A stretch of 64,000 bases of DNA from Streptomyces liliifuscus (GCF_016598615.1 NZ_CP066831.1:9858001-9922000), one strand, 5' to 3'; shown: positions 50,866-58,704, numbered from the stretch's first letter. Numbers and translations are program-made. Notes: generated from the sequence alone by a model not told the origin.

Positions 50866-50918
50866 GGCGGTCTTCCTCTCGGGAGGGCCGAAGGCGGTTC
50901 GGGACTGCTCGGTGCGCA

Positions 50919-51827
50919 TCAGGACGGCAGGGAACCGGTCGCGGCCGGGCGGGCGGGATCGCCGGACCAGGCCGACCAGGAGCCGGGGAAGAGCGTCGCG
51001 TCGAACCCGGCGATCGCGAGGGCGGCGATCTGGTGGGCCGCGGTGACACCGGACCCGCAGTACACGCCGATCACGGTCGTTTCACCGGCACCGCGGTCCT
51101 CGAACCGCTTGCGCAGCACCTCGGGCGGCAGGAACGTCCCGTCGGCCGCGAGGTTCTCGCCGGTCGGTGCGGAGACCGCGCCCGGGATGTGGCCCGCGCG
51201 AGGGTCGACCGGCTCCTGCTCTCCGCGATAGCGCTCTCCGGCGCGGGCGTCCAACAACAGGCCCGTGACGGCGAGTTGGGCCGCCCCGTCGGCGTCCGTC
51301 ACCGGCAGTCCGCCCGGCCGGAGGACGATGTCACCCGGCTCCGCCGTATCTGGATCCGGCTTCAGCGCACCTGTATCCGGCTTCGGCTCGTTCGCCGCAT
51401 GCCTTGTCGCACCCGGACCGGATTCCAGCGGCAGCCCCGCCGCCCGCCAAGCGCCCAACGCCCCGTCGAGCAGGGTCACTTCGGGCACTCCGGCCCAGCG
51501 CAGCAGCCACCAGGCGCGGCCCGCCGCCGTGTTGCCCAGGTCGTCGTACACGACGACCGGCCGCCCCTCGCCGAGGCCCCAACTCCGCGCCGACGCCTGC
51601 AGATCCGCGAGGTCCGGCAGCGGATGACGGCCGCACTCCTGGCTCGGCGGACCGGCCAGTTCGCGGTCCAGGTCGACGTACACGGCTCCCGGGATGTGAG
51701 CGGTCTCGTAGTGGTCGCGGCCGTGCGGGTCGCCCAACGCCCAGCGCACGTCGAGCAGTACGGGCGGCTGCCCGGAGTCGAACAGCTCGCGCAGCTCCGC
51801 GACCGTCGTCGTCACCCGGGCGCTCAT
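50919..51827 (-). CDS. Two-domain rhodanese-type sulfurtransferase
   Basis: A 302-residue sulfurtransferase with two rhodanese domains. The first (residues 10-135) has VLLDVRWALGDPHGRDHY and HIPGAVYVDLD but no active Cys. The second carries the active loop VYCGSGVTA with Cys257, and GHIPGAVSAPTGEN. The active loop CGSGVTA is of the mercaptopyruvate/thiosulfate sulfurtransferase type. It moves sulfane sulfur, which suits an operon that releases sulfite. Its start overlaps the hydrolase stop (ATGA). An acidic Pro/Asp repeat (KPDTGALKPDPDTAEP) links the domains. Confidence 0.9.
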   Translation of the reverse strand: MSARVTTTVAELRELFDSGQPPVLLDVRWALGDPHGRDHYETAHIPGAVYVDLDRELAGPPSQECGRHPLPDLADLQASARSWGLGEGRPVVVYDDLGNTAAGRAWWLLRWAGVPEVTLLDGALGAWRAAGLPLESGPGATRHAANEPKPDTGALKPDPDTAEPGDIVLRPGGLPVTDADGAAQLAVTGLLLDARAGERYRGEQEPVDPRAGHIPGAVSAPTGENLAADGTFLPPEVLRKRFEDRGAGETTVIGVYCGSGVTAAHQIAALAIAGFDATLFPGSWSAWSGDPARPAATGSLPS

Positions 51828-52576
51828 GCGAGGCCCTCAGCGATCGCGGGGAGTTCGGGGGAGAGACGCAGGCGTTCCAGGAAGAGCACGACCGTGGCGG
51901 CGGCGGTGCGATGCAGCGCGTCGTTGAGCACGTCGTGCCGGCCGCCGTTGAAGGTCACGGTCCGTACGCCGACGTGCCCTTCGTATGCGCTGAGCGCGTC
52001 GGCGAGTGGGCTGACCGTGTCCTCGGCGCCGTGCAGGGCCAGCACCGGAACCCGTACGAGATCCAGCCGCGGCTCCGGCAGGTCCGGGGTCGTGTCCAGT
52101 GCCCCGCGCCGGAAGCCCGGGTCGTTCGTGAGGCGTGCCTGGTGGGTGGGGCAGGCGGTCCGTGCCTCGACCTCGGCCTCCCAACTCCCGGAGGAACTCC
52201 CGGCTTCCCGACTCCCTGACTCCCAACTTCCGGACGCCCAGGGGGCGGTGGGCAGACCGGCCAGGATCAGCGCGTCGATCCCCGGGGTCTGCTCGGCGGC
52301 GAGCCCGGCGGCGTACAGGGCACCCGTGTCCGAGCCGACCAGCACCTTCGGACCGGGCAGGGACTCGTCGGCGAGGAGCTTGGCCGCCTCGTCGAGCACG
52401 GACGGATCGGCGACCGGGTCACCGAGGGCACGTACGCGATAGGCGTCGAAGGCGAGACGGCGGCCGAACCGCTCGTACACGCCACCGTGCTCGCCCCGGC
52501 CGGCCAGCACGATCAGCGTGCCGCGGGCGGCGAGACCTTCGGGTTCGTCCCAGGAGGCGGACAGCGAGGAGGGCAT
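51824..52576 (-). CDS. Alpha/beta hydrolase with an Asp in the nucleophile elbow
   Basis: A 250-residue alpha/beta hydrolase-like protein, first gene of the organosulfur operon. The elbow reads VLVGSDTGALY, so the nucleophile position is Asp83 rather than Ser, as in haloalkane dehalogenases and epoxide hydrolases. The late acid (HGAEDTVSP) and His (GGRHDVLN) are present. Residues of about 112-137 are low complexity (GSWESGSREAGSSSGSWE), encoded by imperfect CTCCCGG-like repeats at 52179-52236. Its function in sulfur metabolism is unknown. Confidence 0.8.
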   Translation of the reverse strand: MPSSLSASWDEPEGLAARGTLIVLAGRGEHGGVYERFGRRLAFDAYRVRALGDPVADPSVLDEAAKLLADESLPGPKVLVGSDTGALYAAGLAAEQTPGIDALILAGLPTAPWASGSWESGSREAGSSSGSWEAEVEARTACPTHQARLTNDPGFRRGALDTTPDLPEPRLDLVRVPVLALHGAEDTVSPLADALSAYEGHVGVRTVTFNGGRHDVLNDALHRTAAATVVLFLERLRLSPELPAIAEGLA

Positions 52577-52720
52577 GAAGAAGCAACTCCCTTGTTCAGG
52601 GCAGGGGATAAGGAGGACCGCAGGAGCGAGGGGGAGGCGCGGCAGCCTGCCGACACGTGTCAGGACAGGGGAGACACGATCAGTGGAGGCCGAGCGGGAA
52701 CGCCGGTGACCGGCGGGGAA

Positions 52721-52807
52721 TCAACGACAGCGCGCGCTGCACGCCACGCCGAAGTCGATGACTCGGCGCTGCGTCAGAAGGGCAGCGGAAGCGGTCGTGG
52801 GAACCAT
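52721..52807 (-). CDS. Putative cysteine-responsive leader peptide of the organosulfur operon
   Basis: A 28-codon ORF on the operon strand, 144 bases upstream of the first gene. It begins MVPTTASAALLTQRRVIDFG and ends with two Cys codons near the stop (ACSARCR). This is the pattern of the short leader peptides (LTxRRxVDLxRVxxxxCR type) found ahead of sulfur genes in actinobacteria, where scarcity of Cys-tRNA stalls the ribosome and alters attenuator folding. Downstream lie GCCGGT-N1-ACCGGC (52704-52716) and other small palindromes that could pair alternatively. The mechanism here is inference. Confidence 0.7.
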   Translation of the reverse strand: MVPTTASAALLTQRRVIDFGVACSARCR

Positions 52808-52862
52808 GGGTTCATCATGACCGGCCGGTGCGGAATCCGTCCAACGACGATTCCGCATCGAA

Positions 52863-52885
52863 ATCGATCAGCGATCGCGATCGAT
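52863..52885. promoter_or_regulatory. LysR-type operator between leader/operon and lysR
   Basis: ATCGATC at 52863-52869 and GATCGAT at 52879-52885 form an inverted repeat filled with further GATCGC repeats. It lies 26 bases upstream of the lysR ATG and about 56 bases upstream of the leader peptide start, a typical place for a LysR activator to control both directions. Confidence 0.55.
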
Positions 52886-52910
52886 AAGGGGGACGGGCTA
52901 CGGTCGCCGT

Positions 52911-53768
52911 ATGCCCCAACCTGTCCTGGACATCGTGGCCCTGCGCAGCCTGACCGCGATAGCCGACTGCGGCGGTTTCCACCGCGCGGCCCACTCCCTC
53001 GCCCTGAGCCAGTCCGCGGTCAGCCAGCATGTGCGCAGGCTGGAGAAGACGCTGGGGAGCCCGGTCGTCGAACGCGAGGGCCGGGGCACCCGGTTCACCC
53101 CGGAGGGGCGGCTCCTCGTGGAGCAGGCCCGTCGCATCCTCGCCGTGCACGACGAGGCCGTGCGGGTGCTGCTCGACACTGAGGGCGACACCGTCACCAT
53201 CGGGTCCACCGAGCACGCCGCCGACCAGTTCCTGCCCCGGCTGACCGCGGCCGTCCAGGAGGTGCGGCCCGGCTGCCGGGTGCGCTTTCGCATCGACCGC
53301 TCGGCACGGCTCGTCGAGGCCGTGGAGCGCGGCAGCGTGGACGTCGCGGTGTACGTGACGGAGGCGGCGGCCACCGAGGGGACTCCGGTCGGCGGCCTCC
53401 CGCTGACCTGGCACGCCACTCCCGGGTGGGTGCCGCCGGCCGCGCCCGCTCCGGTCCCGCTGGTCGCCATCGAGGACCCGTGCGCGATCCGTCGCCGGGC
53501 CATCGCGACCCTCGCCGCGCACGGAGTCGCCGCCACGGTGGTGGGCGACGCCGGCTATCTCGCGGGGGTGCTCGACGTGGCGCGCACGGGTGTGGGTGTG
53601 GCGCTCCTCGCCGCGGTCGGGCCCGCGCCGGACGGGCTGAGCCCGTACGACGGACTGCCGTCGGTCACACCGATCCCGATGAGCGCGCTGGCCCGGCCGG
53701 GCGCCGACCCGGAGACGGTGGCTGCGGCGTTCGATGCCGTACGGAAGCTGCTGCGCCCGGCGGGATGA
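52911..53768 (+). CDS. LysR-family regulator of the organosulfur operon
   Basis: A 285-residue LysR-type regulator. The winged helix-turn-helix occupies residues 8-66 (LRSLTAIADCGGFHRAAHSL then SQSAVSQHVRRLEKTLGSPV). The effector domain starts with DTVTIGSTEHAADQFLPRL. It is divergent from the organosulfur operon and its leader peptide, so it probably activates them. The ATG at 52911 has no ribosome site; TACGGT at 52899-52904 is a plausible -10 six bases ahead, so the transcript may be leaderless. The effector is unknown; sulfur-status signals such as O-acetylserine or sulfate are possible. Confidence 0.9.
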   Translation: MPQPVLDIVALRSLTAIADCGGFHRAAHSLALSQSAVSQHVRRLEKTLGSPVVEREGRGTRFTPEGRLLVEQARRILAVHDEAVRVLLDTEGDTVTIGSTEHAADQFLPRLTAAVQEVRPGCRVRFRIDRSARLVEAVERGSVDVAVYVTEAAATEGTPVGGLPLTWHATPGWVPPAAPAPVPLVAIEDPCAIRRRAIATLAAHGVAATVVGDAGYLAGVLDVARTGVGVALLAAVGPAPDGLSPYDGLPSVTPIPMSALARPGADPETVAAAFDAVRKLLRPAG

Positions 53769-53810
53769 CTCGGCCCCAGCCGGGGACTCGGGCTCTTGGC
53801 GCGGAGCGAC

Positions 53811-53908
53811 TCAGCCCTGAGCCCTCAGTTACAAGCCTTCAGCTCCCAGCCCTGAGCCCTGAGCCCTCAGCCCTGAGCCCTGAGCCCTCAGCTCTAGGGC
53901 CTCAGCCC
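53811..53908. repeat. Fourteen in-register heptanucleotide repeats reaching the marR stop codon
   Basis: Ninety-eight bases that divide exactly into 14 heptamers of consensus TSAGCCC (TGAGCCC or TCAGCCC), several perfect. They fill the space between the convergent lysR and marR genes, and the marR stop codon (53902-53904) lies in the last unit. Confidence 0.92.
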
Positions 53909-54360
53909 TTGGCGAGCATGCGGGCCAGGACGGCGCGCTGCAGCGGGCGTACCTCGGTGTGCAGATCGCGGCCCTTGCCGGTGAGGGCCACCCAGACCCC
54001 GCGGCGGTCCTCCTGGCAGACGCTCCGCTCCACCAGGCCCTCCTTCTCCAGGCGGCCGATGAGGCGGGAGAGGGCGCTCTGGCTGAGATGGACCCGGTCG
54101 GCGATGTTCTGCACCCGGCACTGCTCGACCCGACCCGCGCTTGAGCTCGTGCCCGTGCCCGAACCCACGCCCGTATGCGAGTCGGAGTCCGGGTCCACGG
54201 TCGTCGTGCCCGACGCGAGGATGTCGAGCACCTCGAAGTCGCTGGCGCCGAGGCCGTGCGGATGGAGTTCGCGGTCGATCTCGCACATGGTGCGCGCGTG
54301 CACCGACAGGATGTCCCGCCACTGGTCCTCGAGCGGGGGAGCGACCTTCTCTGCTGCCAT
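53902..54360 (-). CDS. MarR-family transcriptional regulator
   Basis: A 152-residue winged-helix repressor. Key segments are GLGASDFEVLDILASG, then IADRVHLSQSALSRLIGRLE, and the wing RSVCQEDRRGVWVALTGKGR. An unusual insertion, DPDSDSHTGVGSGTGTSSSA, lies between helices 2 and 3, and a Cys sits in the wing. The ATG at 54360 has no clear ribosome site. A perfect ten-base-arm inverted repeat is 36 bases upstream, so autorepression is likely. The upstream gene on the same strand is the Mn2+-related TMEM165-family gene, but a regulatory link is not shown. Confidence 0.9.
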   Translation of the reverse strand: MAAEKVAPPLEDQWRDILSVHARTMCEIDRELHPHGLGASDFEVLDILASGTTTVDPDSDSHTGVGSGTGTSSSAGRVEQCRVQNIADRVHLSQSALSRLIGRLEKEGLVERSVCQEDRRGVWVALTGKGRDLHTEVRPLQRAVLARMLAKG

Positions 54361-54395
54361 ATCCGCACGGTAACAGAGAAAGCGGCTATTGTTTA

Positions 54396-54420
54396 CCATG
54401 CAACTAGTGCAGTTGCATGG
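54396..54420. promoter_or_regulatory. MarR-type operator
   Basis: CCATGCAACT and AGTTGCATGG, perfect ten-base arms around a five-base spacer, 36-60 bases upstream of marR. It lies in the 143-base gap after the TMEM165-family gene. The arms contain TTGCATGG-type sequence common in MarR sites. Confidence 0.75.
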
Positions 54421-54503
54421 AGTTGCTCACCTTGCTCAGGGACGCCTCCCGGGCAGGTGATCGTCCTGAGGTCTTGGGCCGTGACGGGCTCCCGCGCCGG
54501 TCG

Positions 54504-55088
54504 TCACCCGGCGAAGATCTCCACGACCGACCAGACGGCGAGTCCGAGCATGCACAGCCCGCCGATCCGCTGCACGGTCTTCAGCGGTACGCGCTTGGCG
54601 ATGAACCGCCCGGCCAGCAGCGCGAGCGCGGAGACCGACATGAGGGCGGCGGCGGAACCGACGGCCACGGACGCGACGCCGTTGGTGGCCGCGAGATTGG
54701 CGGTCGTGATCTGCGTCAGATCGCCCCACTCGCTGATGAAGACGGCCATGAAGGCGGTCGTGTAGACGGGCCAGAAGCCGGTCACGGTCCGGCCTCCGGC
54801 GTCCTGCTCGTCGTCGTCCCCTCCGCTGCGCAGCAGCATGAAGGCGCCGAACGCGAAGAGCGCGGCCGAGACCGACTTGACGGTCCAGTCGGGCAGCAGG
54901 CCGATGAGGCTTCCGGCGCCGACGGCGATAGCGACGTGCACGACGAACGCGGTGGACGTACCGAACCACACGTACAGCGGCCGCATACGGGTGCCCATGG
55001 CCAGCGACGCGAACATCGTCTTGTCCGGCAGCTCGGCGAGGAAGATCAGCCCGAAGGCGGTGAGGATCGCCAGAGGGTCGAGATGCAT
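54504..55088 (-). CDS. TMEM165/GDT1 (UPF0016) family Mn2+ transporter-like protein
   Basis: A 194-residue polytopic membrane protein with about six TMs. It shows both family signatures: IFLAELPDKTMFA (the E-x-x-D-K-T motif) near residues 15-27, and AVFISEWGDLTQI (E-W-G-D-L-T) in the second half. A charged DDDEQDAGG loop divides the halves. Relatives transport Mn2+ and/or Ca2+; bacterial members export Mn2+. The ATG is at 55088. A yybP-ykoY-like riboswitch precedes it, which strongly supports the manganese role. Confidence 0.9.
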   Translation of the reverse strand: MHLDPLAILTAFGLIFLAELPDKTMFASLAMGTRMRPLYVWFGTSTAFVVHVAIAVGAGSLIGLLPDWTVKSVSAALFAFGAFMLLRSGGDDDEQDAGGRTVTGFWPVYTTAFMAVFISEWGDLTQITTANLAATNGVASVAVGSAAALMSVSALALLAGRFIAKRVPLKTVQRIGGLCMLGLAVWSVVEIFAG

Positions 55089-55212
55089 TCCGGGTGACTT
55101 TCTGTAAGGACCGGGCCCCCGGATCTTCGCGAAGCGCCCTTGACCGGGGCGACGGGAGAACCGTTCGGCCCGGCATGACGGGGTGCGCCGCAAGGACTTG
55201 CGGGCACATCAA

Positions 55213-55318
55213 TGCCTGGCCGAAGGTCTCGTCCACCCGTGTGATCACGCGGGCCCGGCCACCGGGAACCCGAGGGCTCCAGTGTGTCGACGACCGGTTC
55301 GCAGGACTACTCCCCTTC
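55213..55318 (-). promoter_or_regulatory. yybP-ykoY (Mn2+) riboswitch
   Basis: Read on the minus strand, the element opens with AAGGGGAGTAGTCCTGCG, carries GGAGCCCTCGGGTTCCC and CCGGTGGCCGGG stems in the middle, and closes with GGACGAGACCTTCGGCCAGG. GGGGAGTAG at the 5' side and GA(C)GAGACCTT at the 3' side are the conserved ends of the yybP-ykoY Mn2+-sensing class. It lies 125 bases upstream of the TMEM165-family ATG; the remaining leader is GC-rich with hairpins that could form the expression platform. No RNA folding was computed. Confidence 0.75.
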
Positions 55319-55445
55319 GCAGTCACTCAGTGTACAGGACACCCATACGGGTCTCGCATGAGAGTGCGGGCGGGGGGTATGCGAAGAACACTCGACGCGG
55401 ACGGGCAAGGGATGGTCCCGCCCGCGACTCACGAGCGGAACCCTC

Positions 55446-55838
55446 ATGAACGGCTCACTTCACGAAGCGACAACCTCGGACGACACGTCCGATGTGATCC
55501 TGCGCGCCCTGAGCGTCCTGGCCCACAACGGCCTGGACGGCGCCGCGCGGACGCGGCTGGCCGGGACCAAGGTGCTGGTGCCGGCCTCCGACACGGAGAC
55601 GTCGAAACTGATCCTGCCGGTCACCGGCCGGGCCGTCCTCGTCTTCACGTCAGAGGAGCGCATGGCGCAGGCCCTGCCGGACGTCCAGTGCTACCACCTC
55701 GTGCCCCTGGGCATGATTCCGGCCCACTGGCCGGTGCGCGGCCTGACGCTCACCATCGACCCGGGTTCGCCCGAGGCCGTGACGCTGTCGGCGGAGGGCG
55801 TGCACCTGCTGCTGGGCCCACCCCTGAAAGCCGCGTGA
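55446..55838 (+). CDS. SseB-family protein, copy 2
   Basis: A 130-residue paralogue of the protein at 42732, with the same order of segments: LAGTKVLVPASDTETSK, then AVLVFTSEERMAQALP, then YHLVPLGMIPAHWP, ending AVTLSAEGVHLLLGPP. The two proteins share the (F/L)TSE-(V/E)RMA and (L/V)VPLG motifs, but this copy lacks the acidic insert. The gene is divergent from the riboswitch-controlled Mn2+ gene and converges on lacI with a 12-base gap. No function is assigned. Confidence 0.75.
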   Translation: MNGSLHEATTSDDTSDVILRALSVLAHNGLDGAARTRLAGTKVLVPASDTETSKLILPVTGRAVLVFTSEERMAQALPDVQCYHLVPLGMIPAHWPVRGLTLTIDPGSPEAVTLSAEGVHLLLGPPLKAA

Positions 55839-55850
55839 AGCGCTCCGGCC

Positions 55851-56876
55851 TCAGGTCGACCGACGCTTCACCAGTTCCGTCGGCAGGATCACCGCCGCCG
55901 GATCCTCCCCGCCGATCTGTGCGAGCAGCACCCGCACCATCTCGGCGCTGATCCGGTCGTAGGGCTGCCGGATGGTCGTCAGCTGGGGCCGTGCGGCCAG
56001 GGCGGCCGAGGAGTCGTCGAAGCCCCCCACCGAGACGTCCTCCGGGACGCGGCGACCGGCCCGTTCCAGTGAGGTGAGTACGCCCTGAGCCATCAGGTCG
56101 GACGCGACGAACACGGCGTCCACGTCCGGGCACTGGGCCAGGAGCCGTTCCGCGCCCGCCTCGCCGCTGGCCCGGCTGTAGTCACCGGACACGACGAGCC
56201 GCTCGTCGAAGTCGATGCCCGTCTCGGCGAGCACCTCCCGGTAGCCCGCGAGCCGCTCCACACCGCCGGGTGTGTCGAGGGGACCTGTCACCACGCCGAT
56301 ACGGCGACGGCCGAGCGACACCAGATGGCGCACCATGTCACGGGCGCCGTCCCGGTCGTCAGCGGCCACGTAGCTCACCTTGGAACCGACGCCGATGGGC
56401 TTGCCGCACATCACCAGCGGCACCCCCGCCTCGCGCAGTTGCTCGGCGACCGGGTCGCCGGAGTGGCTGGAGACCAGCAGCACCCCGTCGACATGACCCG
56501 CCGTGATGTACCGGGTGATACGCCGCCGCTCGTCCTCGGTGCCCGCGAGCATGAGCAGCAGCGGGATGTCGTGCGCCGCCAGTGCCTGCGTACAACCCCG
56601 CAGCAGGACATTGAAGTTGGGGTCCTCGAAGAACCTCTCCTGCGGCTCGGTGAGGAGGAAGCCGATCGAGTCCGAGCGTCCGGTGATCAGTGAGCGGGCG
56701 TGCCGGTTCACGACGTAACCCGTCCTGCGGATGGCGGCGTTGACCGCCTCCTGGGCCGTGGGACTCACATAGTGGCCGCCGTTGAGCACGCGCGAGACGG
56801 TCCCTCGTGAGACTCCCGCCTCGCGCGCGACATCGTGAATCGTCGGCGGTTTGCGCCGGCCCCCCGATTGGCTCAT
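55851..56876 (-). CDS. LacI-family repressor of the galactan locus
   Basis: A 341-residue LacI/GalR regulator. The headpiece is TIHDVAREAGVSRGTVSRVL, with a hinge-helix region near residues 45-60 (RHARSLITGRSDSIGFLL), followed by a periplasmic-binding-protein-like effector domain with VDGVLLVSSHSGDPVA and VSVGGFDDSSAALAARPQLT. The ATG at 56876 follows a GTG that overlaps the permease stop (GTGACCATG), so the gene is the last of the importer operon. It probably binds CTGTGAGCGTTCACAG upstream and releases on galacto-oligosaccharide. Confidence 0.92.
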   Translation of the reverse strand: MSQSGGRRKPPTIHDVAREAGVSRGTVSRVLNGGHYVSPTAQEAVNAAIRRTGYVVNRHARSLITGRSDSIGFLLTEPQERFFEDPNFNVLLRGCTQALAAHDIPLLLMLAGTEDERRRITRYITAGHVDGVLLVSSHSGDPVAEQLREAGVPLVMCGKPIGVGSKVSYVAADDRDGARDMVRHLVSLGRRRIGVVTGPLDTPGGVERLAGYREVLAETGIDFDERLVVSGDYSRASGEAGAERLLAQCPDVDAVFVASDLMAQGVLTSLERAGRRVPEDVSVGGFDDSSAALAARPQLTTIRQPYDRISAEMVRVLLAQIGGEDPAAVILPTELVKRRST

Positions 56877-56878
56877 GG

Positions 56879-57784
56879 TCACGACTTTACGGCTCCCGAC
56901 AGCAGATCGAGGCTCCAGAACCGCTGGATGACCAGGAACAGCGCGATGAGCGGAATGACCGCGAGGAGCGCGCCGGTGATCACCAGTGTGTAGAGGGCCG
57001 GGGTGTTGGATCCCTGTTCGAGCAGGGTGAACAGACCGAGGGTGATCGGGAACCTCTCGTCGTCGCTGAGCATGATGTACGGCAGCAGGAAGTTGTTCCA
57101 CACCGCAACGAACTGGAAGAGGAACACCGTCACCAGTCCGGGCACCATCATCGGCAGCGCGATCCGGGTGAAGATCCGCAGCTCGCTCGCCCCGTCCATC
57201 CGCCCCGCCTCGACGACATCGCCCGGCACGGCGGCGGCGGCGTAGATCCGCGCGAGATACACGCCGTACGGGGACAGGACGAGCGGCAGCAGGACGGACG
57301 CGTACGAGTCCGTGAGGTCGGCCTTGGCCATGAGCAGATACTGCGGGATCGCGAGGATCACCGGCGGCATCAGCACGCCCGCCATCAGGATGTTGAAAAT
57401 GGTCTCGCGGCCGCGGAAGCGGTAGATCGCGAGGGCGTAGCCGCTGAACGCGGAGACGACGGTCGACAGGACGGCGCCCAGGCCCGCGTAGAGAGCGGAA
57501 TTGGCCATCCACTTCCAGTAGATGCCGTCGCGGTAGGCGTTCAGGTCAGTGACGTTGTCGGCGAAGCCCGTCCCCGGCAGGAACGTGAACGTCGAGAACA
57601 GCTCGCTGCCCGACTTGGTCGCCGCGATCACCACCCACGCCACCGGCAGCAGACAGTAGATCGCGCCGATCAGCAGTGTCACCGTCGGGACGAAGGCGAT
57701 CCGGCGGCGCAGCGGCGGCCCCTGGGCGGTGCCGGGTGTCGTCCCCGCGGCCGGGGACGCCTTGCGGACGGCAAGAGAACTCAC
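56879..57784 (-). CDS. Sugar ABC transporter permease, GanQ/MalG-like
   Basis: A 301-residue permease with about six TMs. The EAA loop, VVEAGRMDGASELRIFTRIA, interacts with the ATPase, and FVAVWNNFLLPYIML is typical of MalG-like subunits. It overlaps the MalF-like stop (ATGA). It would import galacto-oligosaccharides. The operon has no ATPase gene, as is normal in Streptomyces, where a shared MsiK ATPase energises many sugar importers. Confidence 0.92.
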   Translation of the reverse strand: MSSLAVRKASPAAGTTPGTAQGPPLRRRIAFVPTVTLLIGAIYCLLPVAWVVIAATKSGSELFSTFTFLPGTGFADNVTDLNAYRDGIYWKWMANSALYAGLGAVLSTVVSAFSGYALAIYRFRGRETIFNILMAGVLMPPVILAIPQYLLMAKADLTDSYASVLLPLVLSPYGVYLARIYAAAAVPGDVVEAGRMDGASELRIFTRIALPMMVPGLVTVFLFQFVAVWNNFLLPYIMLSDDERFPITLGLFTLLEQGSNTPALYTLVITGALLAVIPLIALFLVIQRFWSLDLLSGAVKS

Positions 57785-58704
57785 TGTGCTGCCTCCTGCT
57801 TGTTACGGGAGTTCGCGGCCCGCAGGAAGCCGAAGGAAAGGACCAGCGTGACGATGGCGATGATCACCGCGGTCGCCGCCGCCGAGTGGATGTCACCCTT
57901 GCCGAAGGCGTCCTGGTACACCTTCATCAGCGGACTCCAGGTCGTGGACACGGAGTTGGTCAGGGGCTTGAGGGTGGTCGGCTCGCTGAACACCTGGAGC
58001 GTCGCGATGATCGAGAAGAAGAAGGTCAGCACCAGCGAGGGCGCCACCATCGGGATCTTGATCCTGATCGCGATCTGCAGCGGGGTGGCGCCGTCCAGCT
58101 TCGCCGCCTCGTACACCTCGGCAGGGATGGACTGCAGCGCGGTGTAGATGACGATCATGTTGAAGCCGGTGCCGCCCCACACCGCGATGTTGGACAGCGC
58201 GAAATACAGCGGCCCGCCGTCCAGCAGGTCCGGCTGCGGCATGCCCAGCCTGTCGAGGACGAAGTAGAAGGGGCTGACGTCCGGCAGATACAGAAAGCCC
58301 CACAGCATCGCCGCGACGACACCCGGAATGGCGTACGGGAGGAAGATCGCGAGCCGGGTGACCGGTGCGAGGCGGACCCGGTCGGTGTCGAGCATCAGCG
58401 CGAAGAGCAGCGCGAGCCCGAGCATCACCGGCACCACGATGGCGCCGTAGCCGAGCACACGCACGGCGCCGTCGAGGAGCTGGGAGTCGGTGAGGGAGTC
58501 GGTGTAGTTCTCCAGGCCCGCCCAGACCTCCTCGCGGGCGCCCGCGCCCAGGCCGAGACCCTTGACCTGGACCTTGTGCAGGCTGAGCCACATCGCGTAG
58601 CCGATGGGCAGCGCGAAGAAGAGGGCGAACAGGATCGTCGCGGGGAGAAGGAAGGCATACGGGGCCCCCTTGACCCCGTACGACTTCCGGCGTGCGCTCG
58701 TCAC
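57781..58704 (-). CDS. Sugar ABC transporter permease, GanP/MalF-like
   Basis: A 307-residue permease with six TMs: APYAFLLPATILFALFFALP at the N-terminus, FLPYAIPGVVAAMLWGFLY in the middle, and the EAA loop EVYEAAKLDGATPLQIAIRI. The GTG at 58704 overlaps the binding-protein stop (GTGA), and the gene's end overlaps the next permease. It is the partner of the permease at 56879. Confidence 0.92.
   Translation of the reverse strand: MTSARRKSYGVKGAPYAFLLPATILFALFFALPIGYAMWLSLHKVQVKGLGLGAGAREEVWAGLENYTDSLTDSQLLDGAVRVLGYGAIVVPVMLGLALLFALMLDTDRVRLAPVTRLAIFLPYAIPGVVAAMLWGFLYLPDVSPFYFVLDRLGMPQPDLLDGGPLYFALSNIAVWGGTGFNMIVIYTALQSIPAEVYEAAKLDGATPLQIAIRIKIPMVAPSLVLTFFFSIIATLQVFSEPTTLKPLTNSVSTTWSPLMKVYQDAFGKGDIHSAAATAVIIAIVTLVLSFGFLRAANSRNKQEAAQ

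Noticed and set aside
52721..52807. Reading the leader ORF as chance
   Set aside because: Chance was considered, but its strand, its position between a LysR operator and a sulfur operon, and its terminal Cys codons fit the known leader-peptide pattern, so it was kept.
53811..53908. C-terminal extension of MarR through the heptamer array
   Set aside because: The marR frame stops at 53902 within the last unit; the repeat-encoded AQGSGLRAQGSG sequence lies in a different frame with no start of its own.
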